Source: Desulfurococcales archaeon
GTDB lineage: Archaea > Thermoproteota > Thermoprotei_A > Sulfolobales > Desulfurococcaceae
Assembly (NCBI GenBank): GCA_026985375.1
Contig: JALSQP010000014.1
Span: forward strand, 1 to 19,116
Length of the DNA stretch: 19,116 nt
Direction: 5' to 3'
The notes beneath the pieces were generated by a model. That model saw only the letters and a program-made list of their open reading frames with translations, had not been told where the DNA came from and did not search any database. Position numbers and translations under genes: made by a program. This document shows positions 1 to 6,605 of this stretch, piece after piece. Each line of letters opens with the position of its first letter. Position 1 is the stretch's first letter.

Positions 1-43
1 GTGATCTGAACCCAGGATCTCCGGCTCCAGAGGCAGGCACTTA
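1..43 (-). repeat. Decayed 3' remnant of tRNA-Arg (outer att-like copy)
   Basis: This stretch aligns with the T-arm, variable loop and anticodon-arm part of the intact tRNA-Arg gene at 3374-3451, in the same orientation, with roughly six substitutions. It keeps the anticodon-loop core but probably starts outside the window. It cannot fold as a tRNA because the 5' half is missing. It is the outermost of three tandem copies and looks like an old attachment-site or duplication scar. Confidence 0.75.
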
Positions 44-52
44 TAAGGAAGC

Positions 53-80
53 GTCCCACTAGTTGATATTAATCTGGGAC
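53..80. promoter_or_regulatory. Conserved inverted repeat in outer cassette leader
   Basis: GTCCCA (53-58) and TGGGAC (75-80) form a dyad with a 16-nt spacer. The same arms with the same spacer length occur at 1519-1546, about the same distance from the second tRNA remnant, while the spacer and surrounding sequence have diverged. It could be an operator, an integrase arm site or an RNA hairpin; the sequence does not say which. Confidence 0.4.
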
Positions 81-219
81 AAATAGGTAAAGAATTAATA
101 CCCATTATTTAGTGTATGAGACAGTTTATCTGGGCTGGGTGCTGCTTAACTACATGCTGAGAGATAACTAGATTTATCTTAATGAATATAGCATCATTTA
201 AAGGATTGAAGTATTTAGA

Positions 220-410
220 ACTGATATTAAACTAGTCGTTATCGAGGATCCCGAGGGTCTAAAAATCCCTCCTGCTGGTGATCCTGAGGAAAACCCAGGG
301 TAAAATTAACCAAACGAGGACTTGATAGAGAGGGCTTAGCTAGGAGGGAGATTGAGAGACACTATACGAGAGAGGAGCTAGAAGATGACATTGCCTTCGC
401 TGAAGTATAA
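220..410 (+). pseudogene. UPF0175-type antitoxin pseudogene (outer cassette)
   Basis: The 5' part (from about 226) encodes IKLVVIEDPEGLKIP, nearly identical to the N-terminus of the intact antitoxin at 1674-1952 (IKRVVIEVPEGLKIP), then meets a TAA at 301-303. In another frame, from about 321 to the TAA at 408-410, comes RREIERHYTREELEDD, which matches the intact protein's C-terminal HYDEEELREDLE region. The middle (about 30 codons) is deleted and the halves are out of frame. No good start codon remains. As in the intact cassette, its end overlaps the start of the following toxin frame. Confidence 0.8.
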
Positions 411-651
411 GGTTGTCGTATCGGATTCAAGTCCTTTAATACATCTTTCACGAATAGGGCGTCTTTATCTCTTAAGAGAGTTCTTTAAAGAAATCTTGAT
501 TCCTCAAGCCGTATACCATGAAGTCGTAGTAGATGGTGAAGGAAGGCCTGGATCAAGGAAAGTGAAAGAATCTCCATGGATACGGGTCATGGAGATAAGA
601 GATAAACGTCTAAGGAATATGAAGCTAGTTTTATGTTCAGTTATGTTTTGA
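385..651 (+). pseudogene. Truncated DUF3368 PIN-like toxin (outer cassette)
   Basis: This 88-residue frame matches only the N-terminal half of the DUF3368 protein at 1918-2454. It keeps the first acidic residue in VVVSDSSPLI (Asp14) and the segment FFKEILIPQAVYHEVV, and loses homology after about residue 80. The C-terminal half, with the remaining acidic residues expected in a PIN-type nuclease, is missing, so a nuclease function is unlikely. The frame ends by running 11 bp into the opposing vapC gene, which suggests that insertion or deletion at the vapBC junction cut it off. A transcribed remnant cannot be excluded. Confidence 0.75.
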
Positions 652-1093
652 TTTGATTAATTCTTGGTGGTAGGGCATTGTAGTCGTTTATGTCATGAAT
701 GTAATATGCTTCTACTCCGTACTTTCTTGCATTATTAACCATTACTTTATCTGCACTCACTAGCATAGTGGAGATGATGCTGGCAACTGCTATATAGAAT
801 GCATCTATGGCTCTACAGCCTGTAGCTAAAGCAATGTCTATGAGTAGATCATACTCTATTTCATCGATAATGATAACCTTGCTCATTATCTCATCGTATA
901 GCTTTTTGGCTATAGCTCTGGGCTTTCTACGAACCAGTTGCGAGACAAGCTCTATACCAAACACCTGGGGCTCGATAATGTTAAAGCCCTTCTCACTAAT
1001 GAGCTTAAACAAGCTACGTGCCCTACTACTCCGCATCTCATCATATATGAAGAGCCCATCGATAAAGACAGAGACATCAACTACCAGACTCAT
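641..1093 (-). CDS. vapC: VapC-type PIN-domain toxin (ribonuclease)
   Basis: This is a 150-residue single-domain PIN protein, a typical VapC length. The four acidic positions of the PIN active site are visible: Asp6 in VVDVSVFIDG, Glu48 in FGIELVS, Asp97 in AIDAFYIAVA and Asp115 in SADK. VapC toxins are Mg-dependent endoribonucleases that cut tRNA or other RNAs and stop growth unless bound by VapB. The start is the ATG at 1093, nine bases after the stop of the antitoxin gene upstream on the same strand, with AGGAGAGG in the antitoxin's last codons positioned as the ribosome binding site. Its 3' end overlaps the truncated toxin frame on the other strand by 11 bp. The gene itself looks intact. 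Confidence 0.9.
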   Translation of the reverse strand: MSLVVDVSVFIDGLFIYDEMRSSRARSLFKLISEKGFNIIEPQVFGIELVSQLVRRKPRAIAKKLYDEIMSKVIIIDEIEYDLLIDIALATGCRAIDAFYIAVASIISTMLVSADKVMVNNARKYGVEAYYIHDINDYNALPPRINQIKT

Positions 1094-1102
1094 TAGCCCA
1101 GG

Positions 1103-1267
1103 CTACCTCCTCTCCTTAAGGAACTCAGCTAGTACGTCCTCCTCAACCCTCTCAGCATACTTGTCGAGCACCTTATCAATACCCTTGGATACACTGACTC
1201 CCCTAGACCCGAATAACTTCTTTAAAGCACCTCTTGATACACGGAGTCTCACAACGCCACCAGACAT
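1103..1267 (-). CDS. vapB: VapB-type antitoxin, small
   Basis: This 54-residue frame runs MSGGVVRLRVSRGALKKLFG then a helical, acidic tail ending EFLKERR, and stops nine bases before vapC. The basic beta-strand-like N-terminus (VVRLRV) suits an AbrB or ribbon-helix-helix DNA-binding half, and the charged C-terminal helix suits toxin binding, as in other short archaeal VapB proteins. GAGG lies five bases before the ATG at 1267. The nearby upstream ATG leads to a stop within 11 codons, so it is not used. The pair would be co-transcribed and probably self-repressed. I am confident that it is coding and that it pairs with vapC, but less sure of the antitoxin subfamily. Confidence 0.8.
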   Translation of the reverse strand: MSGGVVRLRVSRGALKKLFGSRGVSVSKGIDKVLDKYAERVEEDVLAEFLKERR

Positions 1268-1452
1268 AAGTCCTCAACCATACGATATTATTGCTTACCG
1301 AGTCTCTTAACTCTTCCCAAAACCCTGGAGCCGCCTGGTCAGAGGAATCAGAATCCCACAGCAAATATCGATGATTTTTAGAATTAATCATAATGATCTC
1401 GTATCAAATTGGCTTCTGTAGCCAAGTTATTTTTAGGACCCGAATACTATGA

Positions 1453-1501
1453 TGGCGGGCCCGCCGGGATTCGGAACCCGGGATCTCCGGCTCCGGAGGC
1501 C
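1453..1501 (-). repeat. 3' remnant of tRNA-Arg (inner att-like copy)
   Basis: These 49 bases are almost identical to the 3' portion of the tRNA-Arg gene at 3374-3451: the encoded CCA, the 3' acceptor strand, the complete T-arm and the anticodon loop with its CCG anticodon. The only clear change is in the T-loop, where one base is added and a neighbour changed. Identity ends in the 5' strand of the anticodon stem, so no functional tRNA is encoded. The extent, from anticodon loop to CCA, is what archaeal tyrosine integrases typically use as an att core. Confidence 0.85.
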
Positions 1502-1518
1502 TGTACTTAAATACTTTT

Positions 1519-1546
1519 GTCCCAGGAGCTGATTAAGATCTGGGAC
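1519..1546. promoter_or_regulatory. Inverted repeat in inner cassette leader
   Basis: GTCCCAG (1519-1525) and CTGGGAC (1540-1546) are a perfect 7-bp dyad, conserved with the same spacing in the outer cassette (53-80). A further GTGGGAC lies at 1583-1589. It sits between the tRNA remnant and the antitoxin promoter. An operator for the antitoxin or a recombination arm site are both possible. Confidence 0.45.
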
Positions 1547-1631
1547 GATTAGGTATGGATTTTATACTTATTATCTAGATATGTGGGACAAGTGGACTGG
1601 GATTGAGTGTCGCTTAGAGAGATAGCTAGGG

Positions 1632-1639
1632 TTATAATG
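1632..1639 (+). promoter_or_regulatory. Probable TATA box for UPF0175/DUF3368 pair
   Basis: TTATAATG lies about 38 bases before the GTG start at 1674, which would place transcription start near 1660 with a short leader containing GTAGGGG as ribosome binding site. This is inferred from spacing only. Confidence 0.4.
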
Positions 1640-1673
1640 CTTCTATAGATATAGTGTATGGTAGGGGATTAGA

Positions 1674-1952
1674 GTGTCTAAGGCTGGTATTAAACGAGTT
1701 GTTATCGAGGTTCCTGAGGGTCTAAAGATCCCTTCCAGCGAGCTTGAGCAAAGACTAAGAATTGAGCTGGCCTTGAGACTCTATGAGAAGGGTATAGCAT
1801 CGCTAGGTCAGGCCCGGAGGATAGCAGGGTTGTCTAAGTGGGACTTTCTAGAGCTACTAGCTCGGGAGGGAATACCAATACATTATGACGAGGAGGAGCT
1901 AAGAGAAGATTTAGAGGTTGCCAAGAAACTTGTGGGAAAAACAAGGAAATAA
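1674..1952 (+). CDS. UPF0175 family antitoxin (HTH)
   Basis: This 92-residue protein has the UPF0175 pattern: an N-terminal strand (VVIEVPEGLKIP), then ELALRLYEKGIASLGQARRIAGLSKWDF, the conserved helix-turn-helix-like core in which 'LYEKGIASLGQARRIAG' is characteristic, then HYDEEELREDLE near the end. UPF0175 proteins commonly precede DUF3368 PIN-like toxins and act as their antitoxins. The GTG start at 1674 has GTAGGGG six bases upstream. The gene overlaps the toxin start at 1918, so translation is probably coupled. A decayed relative sits in the outer cassette at 220-410. Length and motifs look complete. Confidence 0.85.
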   Translation: MSKAGIKRVVIEVPEGLKIPSSELEQRLRIELALRLYEKGIASLGQARRIAGLSKWDFLELLAREGIPIHYDEEELREDLEVAKKLVGKTRK

Positions 1953-2454
1953 GAGTGATGAAAATAAAGGGCTGTCGGTTGTTTCTGATTCGACCGTCAT
2001 TATTGCTCTTGCCCAGGTATGTCGTTTAGACCTGCTGGAGAAGCTCTTTGGAGAAATCCTTGTGCCAGAAGCAGTTTGGCGTGAGGTAACGGTTAGAAGT
2101 AAGCCTGGTAGCGAGAAGATAAGGGTAGATGGTTTCATACACGTAAGAAAGGTACACAACAAGGAGCTAGTATCCCTTCTACGAGAGTTCGTTGATGAGG
2201 GTGAAGCAGAGGCTATAGCCCTAGCATTGGAGGCTAACGCTAACCTACTACTTATAGACGACCGTGACGCTAGAAGCCTAGCAAAGAAGCTGGGACTACA
2301 AATTATGGGCACATTAGGCGTAATAGCGTTAGCCAAGTATAATGGCTTAATCCTAGAAGTAAAACCGATAGTAGATGAGCTAGTAGAGAAGGGCTTCTGG
2401 ATATCCAAGAGGATACTCGAAGAATTCCTTAGAGAGCTAGGAGAAGAATCCTAG
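1918..2454 (+). CDS. DUF3368 PIN-like toxin
   Basis: This protein of up to 178 residues has the DUF3368 layout: VVSDSTVIIALAQ with Asp24 near the start, then LFGEILVPEAVWREV, then DEGEAEAIALALE, then LLIDDRDARSLAKKLGL and GTLGVIALAKYNGLI. The acidic residues match those of a PIN-type nuclease fold. It is the presumed toxin of the UPF0175 antitoxin just upstream. The start is uncertain: TTG at 1918 and TTG at 1927 both overlap the antitoxin end, and homologous proteins usually begin just before the first VVSD strand, so the true N-terminus may be up to 17 residues shorter. The outer-cassette copy (385-651) is truncated, so only this one is likely active. Confidence 0.85.
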   Translation: MPRNLWEKQGNKSDENKGLSVVSDSTVIIALAQVCRLDLLEKLFGEILVPEAVWREVTVRSKPGSEKIRVDGFIHVRKVHNKELVSLLREFVDEGEAEAIALALEANANLLLIDDRDARSLAKKLGLQIMGTLGVIALAKYNGLILEVKPIVDELVEKGFWISKRILEEFLRELGEES

Positions 2455-2457
2455 CAT

Positions 2458-2490
2458 TATATAGTACACAATTATACTCTTGTAAGAGTA
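2458..2490 (+). promoter_or_regulatory. Promoter with dyad before nucleoside phosphorylase locus
   Basis: TTATATAG at 2458-2465 resembles an archaeal TATA box. It is followed by the perfect dyad TACTCT-TGTA-AGAGTA at 2475-2490, where transcription would start. A dyad over the start site suggests a repressor site, but a small transcript hairpin is equally possible. Confidence 0.4.
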
Positions 2491-2530
2491 GTAACAATGT
2501 TTTACCGAGCTAGCTAGAGGTTGTGCAAGA

Positions 2531-3301
2531 ATGAACTTCAAGATTGGATACGGAAAGCCTGTCATAGATCCGTGGGAGCTCAAAAAGGACAAAGTACTAC
2601 ATGGTAAGAAGATAATCCTAACCTTTCATCCTTCACTACTTGGTAAAGTTAAGGCAATGCTTGAAAACGTCAAGGCTGTAAGACTAAGTTGATGGCTTTT
2701 CAGAAGCTTCATGGGAGTTTATCGTGGTAATGAAGCGCTTGTTGCACTTCCTTTTCCCGGCTCTCCAGCCGCTGTAGCGGCTCTTGAAGCTCTCGCCGCT
2801 ATGGGTGGAAGAGTATTCATAGTCGTTGGAAGAATTGGAGCTATTCATCCTAGGCTAAACATAGGTGATGTGCTCATCCCTATTTGGGGACTACGCGAAG
2901 AGGGAGCAAGTTTTCACTACATCTCCGATCCAGACTACATACCCGCCCCCGACACGGAGCTAGCCGAAGCTCTATACAAACGAGCTGTAGTGCTAAAAGG
3001 GAGAAGAAGGATCAGTATCATTAAAGGAGGTATATGGACTACGGATGCAATATTTCGAGAAACAATAGACAAAATTGTAGAATATTTATCGAAGAATATA
3101 TATGGAGTTGACCTGGAATCCACAGCATTAATGACTGTGACAGACTATAGAGGCGTGAGACTAGCTATTATCTCATCTGTATCCGATAAACTTCAACACG
3201 ATGGAAGATGGATAAGAGGGTTCCAAAGCAGAAGACTTAAGGCAACAGAAAAGCTTATCACTCAAGTAGCTCTTGATGTACTTGCAGAAGTTAAGATCTA
3301 A
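2531..3301 (+). pseudogene. Nucleoside phosphorylase with in-frame TGA at codon 54
   Basis: From the ATG at 2531 (GAGGT about nine bases upstream) one frame runs 53 codons to a TGA at 2690-2692, then continues open to 3301. The second part is a purine/uridine phosphorylase-family protein: ALPFPGSPAAVAALEALAAMGG, then GRIGAIHPRLNIGDVLIP, GGIWTTDAIFRE and GVDLESTALM, the last being the family's phosphate/nucleoside-binding E-S/M region. The first part (GKPVIDPWEL, IILTFHP) matches the N-terminal region of longer archaeal members, and the combined length of 256 codons fits the family. This is either a nonsense mutation in a decaying gene or a recoded stop. An internal start at ATG 2711 would give 196 residues but lacks a ribosome binding site. 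Selenocysteine is unlikely in a crenarchaeon. Confidence 0.75.
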
Positions 3302-3310
3302 AAATAATCT

Positions 3311-3327
3311 TTAGGATACCATCCTAA
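3311..3327. terminator. Short hairpin between phosphorylase locus and tRNA
   Basis: TTAGGAT and ATCCTAA form a 7-bp stem with a 3-base loop. Read on the minus strand it is followed by AGATTATTTTT, which suits termination of the tRNA transcript. It also lies ten bases after the phosphorylase stop on the plus strand. Its role is inferred from shape and position only. Confidence 0.35.
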
Positions 3328-3373
3328 CGTCTAGAGACCCTATATAACGCAACATGTGACGAAGTGTAGAATG

Positions 3374-3451
3374 TGGCGGGCCCGCCGGGATTTGAACCCG
3401 GGATCTCCGGCTCCGGAGGCCGGCGCCTTATCCAGGCTGGGCTACGGGCCC
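3374..3451 (-). tRNA. tRNA-Arg(CCG)
   Basis: The minus strand folds into a complete tRNA: acceptor GGGCCCG with CGGGCCC, a GCC/GGC D-stem, anticodon stem CCGGC/GCCGG around the loop CTCCGGA (anticodon CCG, reading CGG Arg codons), T-stem CCGGG/CCCGG with TTCAAAT loop, discriminator G and encoded CCA (3374-3376). There is no intron. An A/T-rich TATA-like stretch (about 3480-3494) sits at the expected upstream distance, inside the metG 3' end. Two partial copies of its 3' side lie downstream at 1453-1501 and 1-43, so this gene appears to be a favoured insertion site. Arginine tRNA genes are known targets of archaeal virus and plasmid integrases. Confidence 0.95.
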
Positions 3452-3489
3452 TTATAAGATATGGTTTGATTTAGAGTGAAATATTTTAT

Positions 3490-4989
3490 TTATACCTTTA
3501 TTTTCTTGAAGAGTATCAGTGCTTGTTTTACCTCGTATTTCTTTTGTGTTGATGGCGGTTCTTGGTAAGGGTTCGTTATCTTATACCCAAGCGCATCTGC
3601 TGTTTTTTGTGCTGCTCTCGGTATTGCTGGATAGAGCATTATTGTTGAGTACTTGATTGTTTCTAGTAGTGTGTATAGTTCTTTTGAAGGATCCTGTTTT
3701 TCCCATGGACGCTTCTCGTTTATGTATGCGTTTGCACGGCGTAGGAGATCCATTATGGCTGTTAGCGCTTTTGATACGTCGTACTCATCCATTGCCTCTC
3801 TGTAAATCCTTAGTGTTTCCCGCAATGGCTTTTCTAGTTCTTCATCTATTTCTTCTCCCTCAGCAGTTCCTTCGAGCTTCTTCTTGACAAGTACTCCTAC
3901 ACGTCTCACGAGATTACCGTATGTGTCGGCTAGTTCGCTGTTGTATATCGAGTCAAATAGCTCAGTAGTTACCTCTATGTCTTTTGCCATGTTGAATAAT
4001 CTCATTAATATATACCTCACTCCGCTGCTATCTTGGTATCTGTCTATGAGATCCTCTATGGCTATCACGTTTCCGGCACTCTTACCGATCTTGAGGCCAC
4101 GGTTTATGAGGAATGCGTGGACGAGGAGCTTTTTTGGTAATGGCACATCAAGGGCCTTTAGTATTGAGAACCATACAGCTGTATGGAACCATAGTATGTC
4201 CTTCCCTATGACGTGGTGTACTTCGGGCCAGTATTTATGGAACTTATCCATATCCTCGAGATAGCCTATGCCGCTTAGATAATTGAGAAGAGCATCGAAC
4301 CATACATAGACTGTATAATCGGGATCAAATGGTACCTCTATTCCCCACCATACGCGTTCCTTAGGCCTCGCGATGCTGACATCATGGAGTCCATCCTTCT
4401 CTATCTTCCCGAGTATCTCCTGCGCATAGCTTTCGGGATAGACTATTCTCCTGTTTCTGAGCACGTCTTTCATGAAGTCTTCGAACTCGCTTAGCTTGAA
4501 GTAGTAGGTTTCCTCCTCAAGCCATTCAAGAGGCTTACGGTGTATTGGGCAGTACGGCTTACCGTCGACCTCAATGTATTCTCCGGGGCTGTAGAATTTC
4601 TCGCAGCTGACACAATACCATCCAGCATAACTGGCCTTATAAATGAGACCATCCTGGTATAGCTTGTTCATAGCATATTTTACGACGCGTTCATGGTAGT
4701 CATGGGTTGTGCGGATAAAATGATCGTAACTTATATCGAGTAGGCTCCAATACCACTTGTACTTCTCAGCCATCTTGTCGACGAGCTCCTCGGGACTAAT
4801 ACCCATTTTCTCCGCAGCCCTTTGGAGCTTCAAGCCGTGTTCATCGGTGCCTGTCATGAAGAATACTTCATCGCCTATGAGGCGGTGATAACGGGCGATA
4901 GTGTCAGCGAACACGGTTGTATAGGCATGCCCTATATGTGGTGGGGCGTTGGGATAGTATATCGGTGTCGTAATATAAAATGACCCCAT
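3490..4989 (-). CDS. metG: Methionyl-tRNA synthetase (bacterial-type)
   Basis: This 499-residue class I synthetase charges tRNA-Met with methionine. The N-terminus FYITTPIYYPNAPPHIGHAYT carries HIGH at residues 18-21 and FMTGTDEHG follows at 44-52. A single zinc knuckle has Cys126, Cys129, Cys147 and His150. The second ATP-binding motif, usually KMSKS, is KIGKS at 300-304, so both lysines and the serine are kept. The anticodon-binding helical domain follows (YGNLVRRV, then RRANAYINEKRPW). There is no C-terminal EMAP-II/Trbp111-like tRNA-binding domain. The overall pattern is that of bacterial short MetRS rather than the usual longer archaeal form, suggesting ancient transfer. The ATG at 4989 has GGGTGG four bases upstream. 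It is transcribed alone, toward the tRNA gene. Confidence 0.95.
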   Translation of the reverse strand: MGSFYITTPIYYPNAPPHIGHAYTTVFADTIARYHRLIGDEVFFMTGTDEHGLKLQRAAEKMGISPEELVDKMAEKYKWYWSLLDISYDHFIRTTHDYHERVVKYAMNKLYQDGLIYKASYAGWYCVSCEKFYSPGEYIEVDGKPYCPIHRKPLEWLEEETYYFKLSEFEDFMKDVLRNRRIVYPESYAQEILGKIEKDGLHDVSIARPKERVWWGIEVPFDPDYTVYVWFDALLNYLSGIGYLEDMDKFHKYWPEVHHVIGKDILWFHTAVWFSILKALDVPLPKKLLVHAFLINRGLKIGKSAGNVIAIEDLIDRYQDSSGVRYILMRLFNMAKDIEVTTELFDSIYNSELADTYGNLVRRVGVLVKKKLEGTAEGEEIDEELEKPLRETLRIYREAMDEYDVSKALTAIMDLLRRANAYINEKRPWEKQDPSKELYTLLETIKYSTIMLYPAIPRAAQKTADALGYKITNPYQEPPSTQKKYEVKQALILFKKIKV

Positions 4990-5043
4990 AATTCCACCCG
5001 GTTGAAATATTTTCCTTTAATTAATGGAGAATAGTGGTTATAG

Positions 5044-5074
5044 AAAAAATATTATTTTCCCAGAGAAAAAACCT
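5044..5074 (-). terminator. T-run terminators after radical SAM operon
   Basis: Just past the radical SAM stop, the minus strand has two runs of six T (5066-5071 and 5044-5049) in a pyrimidine-rich stretch with no strong hairpin, the usual form of an archaeal intrinsic terminator. Confidence 0.55.
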
Positions 5075-6595
5075 CTATTTCTTTATCATTGCTTCAAGGG
5101 TTGGTTTTAATGTCTTTAATCCACGCTTGGCGAATCTTAGGAAGAGCTTTATCCCTATTCTAACAGGGGCAAGGTAGGGTTCTTTCAAATAGAACCTGTT
5201 AATAATGTCTTCGGCCCAGTATATTGAGTGATCAAGGCATTTAACCAATACATCAATATGCTCTGGCTTTAAATGCTCCCTCATGAACCATGTATTCTTC
5301 TTTAAAGCACCCATCGGTACAAAGAACATCGGAACAATGACGCTTCTATACGGTTTAAGCCTATCTAGAAGCTCCACGGTCTTAACAACATCTTCAGGCT
5401 CTTCTTCAGGTAGACCTAGAATAAGCGTAGCTGCAGGGATCATGTGGTTCTCATGCATTATCCTGAATGCGTCCTCCACGACATCCGGCCATTCCTCCGG
5501 CTTGTATGGCAAGCTCTTGGCAGGCATGATGATCTTTGCTAGTCTCGGGCTACCTGTCTCAATACCTACTTCAAGCCCGAGCAGATTCCTATGCTCGTTC
5601 AGAATATGCTCCTGCATCAGCTTGGAAACTAGACCATATCTTTCCTCCGCGTATCTGATAGCTGCAAGACTGGCATGTGCCCAGGCGATATCACCTTTAG
5701 GCCCAACCTCCTCGGCAACCATCTTATGGAGCTTCAATAGAGGCTCTGGCCGCGGCCTAATACCGTCAGCACCATATAGTAAGACGTCCTCGCTATGCAG
5801 TATAACTCCATTTATGCCGGCTTTCTTGTTTACTCTTATTTCCTCCCTGATCTTTTCTAAGGGAATAAAGCGTAGCGGTCGGAGAGTTACACTACAGAAC
5901 TTGCATCCTCTTGGACAACCCCTCATAATCTCGACTAGGCCGTTAACACTCGCGCCCTTAATAACAGGTATTTCCTCTATACTTGGAGAGTCACCAGGAC
6001 CAACATACACATAATCTGGGAGCTCCTCTCCATCAAGAGCCTTCTGGACAAGATCAACTATTACCCTTTCAACCTCCCCCTCGATAACGGTGTCAACACC
6101 CCATTTCCTCCATAGCTCGAGCTCCCATAGCCACTGCCAAGCCGCCGGCCCACCCATTATGAACTTAACACCTTTTTCCTTAGCTTTCCTTACCACCGGG
6201 CTATTCATGAACTTTATAAAGAGCTTCCTGTTAAGCGGCTCCTTCCCCGTCATGCTCCAGAACTCGCTACTGGGCGGCCCATATGCGAAGTAGTCGTGAT
6301 GCCCAACCATCATGACCTTCATAGTATCAAGGTGCTTGTGGAGGTGATCAGGATCTATGATCGCAGCCTTGAAACCCGCATCAATTAGTACTGCCTCAAC
6401 CTTCCTCATCCCGTAAGGCGCTTGCACTGGTCTGCCCTCAGAATCAACCTTAATCTTGGGAGCAGCAAGCCATTGCCAGAGCTTCTCAGGTATACCCATA
6501 GCTGGACCTGTCGCCATGAAGCCCAAGAACTCTTTTCCATGATGATTACTCATCATAGACCTATCAACGGTTAAGACTACCTCATACTTCCCCAT
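5075..6595 (-). CDS. B12-binding radical SAM protein (Grs/Tes-like candidate)
   Basis: This 506-residue protein has an N-terminal cobalamin-binding-like region (KVMMVGHHD at 93-101, KFIMGGPAAWQWLW at 144-157) and a radical SAM core with C227-x3-C231-x2-C234 in RGCPRGCKFCS, then LEVGIETGSPRL and a C-terminal extension. The opening KYEVVLTVDRSMMSN, followed by APYGMRKVEA and DPDHL, resembles, from memory, archaeal radical SAM enzymes that join or cyclise membrane-lipid isoprenoid chains (Grs and Tes groups). A lipid substrate is therefore plausible but unproven; a methylase or methylthiotransferase is the alternative. The frame is open for 40 codons further upstream, but ATG 6595 has GAGGTGAT just before it and removes the overlap with the preceding gene. 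It is the last gene of an operon with an unknown protein and an ArsR-like regulator. Confidence 0.85.
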   Translation of the reverse strand: MGKYEVVLTVDRSMMSNHHGKEFLGFMATGPAMGIPEKLWQWLAAPKIKVDSEGRPVQAPYGMRKVEAVLIDAGFKAAIIDPDHLHKHLDTMKVMMVGHHDYFAYGPPSSEFWSMTGKEPLNRKLFIKFMNSPVVRKAKEKGVKFIMGGPAAWQWLWELELWRKWGVDTVIEGEVERVIVDLVQKALDGEELPDYVYVGPGDSPSIEEIPVIKGASVNGLVEIMRGCPRGCKFCSVTLRPLRFIPLEKIREEIRVNKKAGINGVILHSEDVLLYGADGIRPRPEPLLKLHKMVAEEVGPKGDIAWAHASLAAIRYAEERYGLVSKLMQEHILNEHRNLLGLEVGIETGSPRLAKIIMPAKSLPYKPEEWPDVVEDAFRIMHENHMIPAATLILGLPEEEPEDVVKTVELLDRLKPYRSVIVPMFFVPMGALKKNTWFMREHLKPEHIDVLVKCLDHSIYWAEDIINRFYLKEPYLAPVRIGIKLFLRFAKRGLKTLKPTLEAMIKK

Positions 6596-6605
6596 GCTAT
6601 CACCT

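Noticed and set aside
807..1310. Open frame of 167 codons on the plus strand over vapBC
   Set aside because: It lies opposite the clear vapC and vapB frames, has a low-complexity Ser/Leu-rich translation, and no ribosome binding site.
1453..1501. Second functional tRNA-Arg gene
   Set aside because: The 5' acceptor strand, D-arm and part of the anticodon stem are missing and the T-loop has an extra base, so it cannot fold as a tRNA.
1911..2408. Open frame of 165 codons on the minus strand opposite the DUF3368 gene
   Set aside because: Serine-rich mirror of a real coding sequence with no recognisable domain.
2690..2692. Selenocysteine codon
   Set aside because: Crenarchaea are not known to have the selenocysteine machinery and no SECIS-like hairpin is evident near the gene; nonsense mutation or another recoding event is preferred.
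1..3451. CRISPR array or transposon ends
   Set aside because: The repeats are too few, too long and unevenly spaced for CRISPR, and no transposase or terminal inverted repeat pair was found.
5283..6014. Open frame of 243 codons on the plus strand opposite the radical SAM gene
   Set aside because: The opposite strand has conserved radical SAM motifs; this translation is Ser-rich with no family resemblance.
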